Made by a program: the position numbers and the translations under genes
From: Planctomycetaceae bacterium
Lineage (GTDB): Bacteria; Planctomycetota; Planctomycetia; Pirellulales; UBA1268
Direction: 5' to 3'
NCBI GenBank assembly: GCA_947440895.1
Contig: CANETO010000055.1
Span: forward strand, 1 to 8,827
DNA length: 8,827 nt
Notes under the pieces: generated by a model
Seen by the model: only the letters and a program-made list of their open reading frames with translations
What the model was told of the DNA's origin: nothing
Databases searched by the model: none
Part shown: one piece after another, positions 6,249 to 8,827 of the stretch
How positions within the stretch are numbered: position 1 is the first letter of the stretch
How the letters are laid out: each line of letters opens with the position of its first letter

Positions 6249-7054
6249 ACCGGGCCTGCCGGTAGCAGGCTGATCGGGAAGAAGGGCTCCTGATAGAGGT
6301 GCGGCGGAATCCGATCGGCGATCGAGGCGTGGAACTCGGGCAGCTTCGACCAGTGCAGCTTCGGCTTCACGTGGTGGGCCGTGTGATAGCCGAGATTGCC
6401 TGTGAGCACGTTGTATGACCGGTGCATGATGTTGTGCGAGGCCTCGTAGTGGTTCTGGGTGTCGAGGCCGGCATGGTGGCAGTAGGTATGCCAGACGGTG
6501 ATCAGATACCCGACCAGCATCGGTACAGCGAACACGAACAGAGCATTGACCCAGTTGTGGTAGAAGGCGGCCGCCAGCAGTGCGAGCACCACGACCCCCA
6601 TTCCCAGGAACCCGGCCCGCTGCCGTGGATACCGCAGCGCCACCTGAAACGCCCGCAGGTAGCCGGTCGCGGCGGTCTTCAGCGTGTATTCAAGCTCCCC
6701 CATCGTCGTCCCGTTGCGCCGTTTCCAGGCCGACTCGTCCTTGGTCTGGTCGAGGTAGTTGATGTGGTGACCGAGCACATGGTGCAGCACCCAGGCGTTG
6801 GTGGTGATGCCGGTGTGCAGGGCGTAGACGATCTCGAGCCCGCGATTGAGCACCGGCTGATGGAACGTGAAGAGATGCTGGTGGTGGTGGTTCCACGAGC
6901 AGATGAACATCTTCGGCCAGATGGCCAGTACGAACCAGACCGCGAGCAATCGCACGTCATGCACGAAAAAATAGACAAGCACGTCGAGCAGAAAGAGCGA
7001 CACGACACAGCAGACAGGGATCACATCTTCGTGATGGCGAAACCATTTCTTCAT
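6155..7054 (-). CDS. Membrane fatty acid desaturase family protein
   Basis: A 299-residue di-iron membrane enzyme of the fatty acid desaturase/hydroxylase superfamily, which uses O2 and electrons to introduce a double bond or hydroxyl into an acyl chain. Histidine clusters are HHHQH (56-60), HHVLGHH (91-97), HTYCHH (189-194) and HTAHH (224-228, in the stretch GYHTAHHVKPKLHWSKLP). They sit between hydrophobic spans at about 11-31, 36-52 and 150-187, as the fold requires. The ATG at 7054 is chosen because the residues before it (frame open to 7174) are proline- and alanine-rich and unlike the family. No Shine-Dalgarno sequence precedes it. The last 31 residues, Ser/Arg-rich, are encoded antisense to the end of rarA and are probably not functional. 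It lies 165 bases downstream of the co-oriented acyltransferase-fold gene. Alkane hydroxylase-like or carotenoid-modifying roles cannot be excluded. Confidence 0.9.
   Translation of the reverse strand: MKKWFRHHEDVIPVCCVVSLFLLDVLVYFFVHDVRLLAVWFVLAIWPKMFICSWNHHHQHLFTFHQPVLNRGLEIVYALHTGITTNAWVLHHVLGHHINYLDQTKDESAWKRRNGTTMGELEYTLKTAATGYLRAFQVALRYPRQRAGFLGMGVVVLALLAAAFYHNWVNALFVFAVPMLVGYLITVWHTYCHHAGLDTQNHYEASHNIMHRSYNVLTGNLGYHTAHHVKPKLHWSKLPEFHASIADRIPPHLYQEPFFPISLLPAGPVHSPVWSLLSRRLISASRSARSRSNPRSVGS
6254..6270 (+). terminator. Small hairpin just past the rarA stop, possible weak terminator
   Basis: GCCTGC (6254-6259) and GCAGGC (6265-6270) form a perfect 6-base-pair stem with a 5-base loop, 6 bases after the rarA TGA. 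There is no T run after it on either strand, so it is at best a weak or factor-dependent stop. It lies inside the coding region of the convergent desaturase. Confidence 0.25.
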
Positions 7055-7219
7055 GGCTGGTTCTAGGGATGCGTGACAAGGGGGAGCGGGGCATGGGCCA
7101 GCCGGAGCAGACACACTGCGGCGTGCAACACCCATCGGACATTTAGGGTAAACGCCCGCGGCGCTGAGTGCCACCGTGCCGTCCTATCGCCGGGCTTGGG
7201 CGAACGGGCCTCACCGTGG
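7055..7219 (-). other. Spacer between the acyltransferase-fold gene and the desaturase
   Basis: These 165 bases hold no convincing gene on either strand. No strong terminator hairpin follows the acyltransferase stop, so read-through into the desaturase is possible. The only -10-like sequence close to the desaturase is TAGAAC on the minus strand (7065-7060), 5 bases before its ATG and without a matching -35. Confidence 0.5.
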
Positions 7220-8023
7220 TCAGGTGAAAACGCTCGTGTCCGCCAGCCCGCGGAGTTCCGCGAGCATCTCGTGGCAGAGCACCTCTTCCAGTCTGACGAG
7301 CGCCCGGGCGACGACGGCGCCGTCGAGCACGCGGTGGTCGGCGATAAGTGTGACGAGGCAGCGGCCGTCGGGATCGAGCGGTGCATAGGACAGGCTTGTC
7401 GTGCAGATCGTGGGATGGAACCGGTTCGTCGCACCCATCCCGGCCAGTGTCGAGAGGCTGAAGGTGCCGATCCGTGTGGCCCGCTTTCGCGAGAACGAGT
7501 TCATGTTCCAGCGAAGGATCGTTCGCCGCAGGAAGCCCGGCACCATCTCCAATTGCAGCTGACGCTTAAACATCTCCTCCATCGGCTTCGTCGCGCAGTC
7601 AACGATGAACTGCTGGATCTCGGGCAGCGATCGTGTGTCGGGCGCTGCCAGCCGGCCCCAGATGAGCCGGTCCTCCCCATCCTCGATCCGGTTCACGGCC
7701 AGTGTCGCCACGCTCTCGGAGGCGGTGGCGAGGCGGGAAAAGAGAAAACCGCGGACCAGCCAGGTACGAAGCAAGGGCGTCTCGCGGGCCACGATCCCGT
7801 AGGCCTTGAGGAAGATCGCCGCCCAGCCAACACGGCCACTGGCATGTGCACCGGCTGCCGCGCGGGCCGCTGCGAGCGGGCCCAACTGCATCGTCCGCTC
7901 GACGGGAAAGAGCGGGATCTCCCGCGCGAGTTGGGCCACGTCGCTGACGCAGCTGCGGGCGGCTGTGAATCGGCTCCTGGTCACGGTGGGGCGAGTCACG
8001 TGCCGGGAAGGGATGCTCGGCAT
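7220..8023 (-). CDS. Stand-alone E2/CAT-fold acyltransferase (2-oxoacid dehydrogenase acyltransferase catalytic domain)
   Basis: A 267-residue protein matching the catalytic domain of dihydrolipoamide acyltransferases and the chloramphenicol acetyltransferase fold, which move acyl groups from CoA or lipoyl thioesters. The active-site motif DHRVLDGA is present with His230, Asp234 and Gly235. Before it, RIGTFSLSTLAGMGATNRFH is the counterpart of the E2 GTFTISNLG segment. The N-terminus (about 1-40) is basic and lacks both the lipoyl domain and the subunit-binding domain of true E2 subunits, and no E1, E3 or lipoate gene is nearby. It is therefore probably not part of a pyruvate dehydrogenase complex. 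The start at 8023 is supported by GAGGAG (8032-8037) 8 bases upstream. It precedes the desaturase on the same strand. A role in acyl transfer during lipid or secondary-metabolite modification is a guess from that pairing. Confidence 0.82.
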   Translation of the reverse strand: MPSIPSRHVTRPTVTRSRFTAARSCVSDVAQLAREIPLFPVERTMQLGPLAAARAAAGAHASGRVGWAAIFLKAYGIVARETPLLRTWLVRGFLFSRLATASESVATLAVNRIEDGEDRLIWGRLAAPDTRSLPEIQQFIVDCATKPMEEMFKRQLQLEMVPGFLRRTILRWNMNSFSRKRATRIGTFSLSTLAGMGATNRFHPTICTTSLSYAPLDPDGRCLVTLIADHRVLDGAVVARALVRLEEVLCHEMLAELRGLADTSVFT

Positions 8024-8204
8024 AGCGGGGTCTCCTCGCCGCCATTGAATCGGATCGGGCGAGAGGACGGAATGCCAATTCAGGGAGTCTTCCGCGGCCG
8101 CGGCAGGGGTTTCGACCGGTCGGCTGGCGGGGAATGCGGCGGCACACAGGAGGGGCGTGGACGGAATAAAAAGTGTGTTAAACTACCGCCATCGGTTTTC
8201 CGGT
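8024..8204. other. Divergent control region between acyltransferase-fold gene and tRNA-His
   Basis: These 181 bases have no supportable gene. They contain the ribosome binding site of the acyltransferase gene (8032-8037), a 12-base GC palindrome (8092-8103) and an AT-rich island (8165-8184) directly upstream of the tRNA. A possible minus-strand -35, TTGGCA (8078-8073), has no good -10 partner. Confidence 0.5.
8179..8184 (+). promoter_or_regulatory. Possible -10 element (TAAACT) for tRNA-His
   Basis: TAAACT sits in an AT-rich island within GC-rich surroundings and ends 20 bases before the tRNA. It matches the -10 consensus at 4 of 6 positions. No convincing -35 was found, so the call rests on position and base composition. 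Confidence 0.35.
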
Positions 8205-8279
8205 GGTGGCTATAGCTCAGTTGGTTAGAGCACTAGATTGTGATTCTAGGGGTCGCGGGTTCGAGTCCCGTTAGCCACC
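8205..8279 (+). tRNA. tRNA-His, anticodon GTG
   Basis: A full cloverleaf can be drawn. The acceptor stem GTGGCTA (8206-8212) pairs with TAGCCAC (8272-8278) over 7 bases. The D stem is GCTC/GAGC (8215-8218, 8228-8231). The anticodon stem CTAGA/TCTAG encloses the loop TTGTGAT with anticodon GTG at 8240-8242. The variable loop is 5 bases, and the T stem GCGGG/CCCGT has loop TTCGAGT. The extra G at 8205 opposite discriminator C8279 is the G-1:C73 identity pair of bacterial tRNA-His, which confirms the amino acid independently of the anticodon. The 3' CCA is not encoded, so it must be added by a nucleotidyltransferase. Confidence 0.98.
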
Positions 8280-8336
8280 CTTTCTCTTCTCCCGCTTTCG
8301 TCGCGGAATCCGTGACAGGCAAAGCGGTTGCGTCGA

Positions 8337-8356
8337 GGCCTGCCCGGGCCCTTTTT
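8337..8356 (+). terminator. Possible intrinsic terminator downstream of tRNA-His
   Basis: GGCC (8337-8340) and GGCC (8347-8350) can form a short GC stem around a 6-base loop, followed by C and five Ts (8352-8356). It lies about 57 bases after the tRNA. The stem is only 4 base pairs, and the internal GCCCGGGC offers a competing fold, so the call is tentative. Confidence 0.35.
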
Positions 8357-8406
8357 CAGGGAGCCAGGTCATAGGTCCATGCGGGCCCATGTCTGCCAGG
8401 GCTTAC

Positions 8407-8827
8407 TCAAGACTGGGCAATGGATAGAGGCTGGGCGGCATTTGCTTTCATGAAGGTGAGCAGGTCCTTCATCGGCATCGCCTTTCCATAGAGATATCCT
8501 TGGGCATATCTGCAGCCGAGGTTCTTGAGAAAGTCGGCCTCGTCCTGCCCCTCGACCCCTTCCCCGACGATTGCAAAACCGAGGTTTGTGCCGATCGCAC
8601 AGGCCGTGGTCAGAAGAGCCTCTCTTTTCTTCGCGCCCATTCCCATCGCCGCGATCAGGGATCGGTCGACCTTGAGGTAGTTCACGGGGAGCGTCGCGAG
8701 CCGCTCCAGATTACTGAATCCGGTGCCGAAATCGTCCACCGCAATGCCGACACCCGCCTCGTGAAAGATGTTGAGATTATCGAGAACGATGTCGCTGGAG
8801 GTAAGGATGCTGTTTTCCGAGATTTCA
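8407..8827 (-). CDS. EAL-domain cyclic-di-GMP phosphodiesterase, C-terminal part; 5' end outside the window
   Basis: The visible 139 residues are the second half of an EAL domain, which hydrolyses cyclic-di-GMP to linear pGpG and so lowers the second messenger controlling attachment and motility. The frame is open from the right edge and begins with EISENSIL, the conserved E(I/L)TE metal-site motif. DDFGTGFSNLERL follows (from visible residue 31) with the paired metal-binding Asp residues, then NYLKVDRSLI with the catalytic Lys, VGEGVEGQDEADFL with the conserved Glu, and AQGYLYGKAMP with the Gln-Gly pair. All hallmark residues in this half are present, which suggests an active enzyme, but the EAL tripeptide itself and any GGDEF, PAS or receiver domain would lie outside. 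An internal GTG at 8739 is not a credible start because the conserved domain continues upstream of it. Confidence 0.95.
   Translation of the reverse strand, partial: EISENSILTSSDIVLDNLNIFHEAGVGIAVDDFGTGFSNLERLATLPVNYLKVDRSLIAAMGMGAKKREALLTTACAIGTNLGFAIVGEGVEGQDEADFLKNLGCRYAQGYLYGKAMPMKDLLTFMKANAAQPLSIAQS

Noticed and set aside
6422..7066. 214-codon plus-strand open frame opposite the desaturase
   Set aside because: Its Val/Asp/His-rich sequence is the reverse image of the desaturase His-cluster codons and has no family similarity.
7142..7148. TTTAGGG, resembling a plant-type telomere repeat unit
   Set aside because: Only one copy is present, which is chance in a bacterial intergenic region.
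7073..8215. 380-codon plus-strand open frame running from the desaturase upstream region to the tRNA
   Set aside because: It is antisense to the acyltransferase-fold gene with its DHRVLDG motif and ribosome binding site, and it runs into the tRNA acceptor stem. The product looks like random GC-rich translation.
8205..8279. tRNA-His as an integration (att) site
   Set aside because: No integrase gene and no visible duplicate of the tRNA 3' end occur in the window, so there is nothing to support an inserted element here.

Overview
The window looks like chromosomal DNA from a planctomycete or close relative. It is GC-rich with strong G/C preference at third codon positions. The secreted beta-helix protein carries an N-terminal LExRL motif resembling the LEPR-XLL signal found on planctomycete surface proteins, and a C-terminal Ig-like domain of a kind common in that group. 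This placement is an inference from protein style; no rRNA or other decisive marker is present.

Layout, left to right. (1) 1-1771, plus: the 3' part of a multi-membrane-span glycosyltransferase of the GT39/ArnT/PMT type, cut by the window edge. (2) 1789-2408, minus: a VapBC-like type II toxin-antitoxin operon (Phd/YefM-type antitoxin, then PIN-domain toxin, joined by a 4-base overlap). It has a recognisable sigma70-type promoter whose -10 lies inside a near-perfect palindrome. (3) 2531-2944, plus: an OsmC-family peroxiredoxin, divergent from the toxin-antitoxin pair. (4) 3050-4834, plus: a secreted right-handed beta-helix protein. (5) 4923-6248, plus: the AAA+ clamp-loader-like ATPase RarA. 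(6) 6155-7054, minus: a four-His-cluster fatty acid desaturase, tail-to-tail with rarA and overlapping it by 94 bases. (7) 7220-8023, minus: a stand-alone E2/chloramphenicol-acetyltransferase-fold acyltransferase without a lipoyl domain, upstream of and co-oriented with the desaturase. (8) 8205-8279, plus: tRNA-His(GTG). (9) 8407-8827, minus: the C-terminal half of an EAL-domain cyclic-di-GMP phosphodiesterase, cut by the window edge.

No gap between genes exceeds about 190 bases. The largest are 7055-7219 and 8024-8204, and neither holds a convincing additional gene. I see no insertion sequence, CRISPR array, phage gene or integration scar.

Most genes appear to be independent transcription units with unrelated roles: surface glycosylation or lipid-linked sugar transfer, peroxide defence, replication-fork maintenance, second-messenger turnover and translation. 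Two pairs probably act together: the toxin with its antitoxin, and possibly the acyltransferase with the desaturase in acyl-chain or lipid modification. I found no clear sign of a wholly new system. The least explained parts are the acyltransferase-desaturase pair and the beta-helix surface protein.
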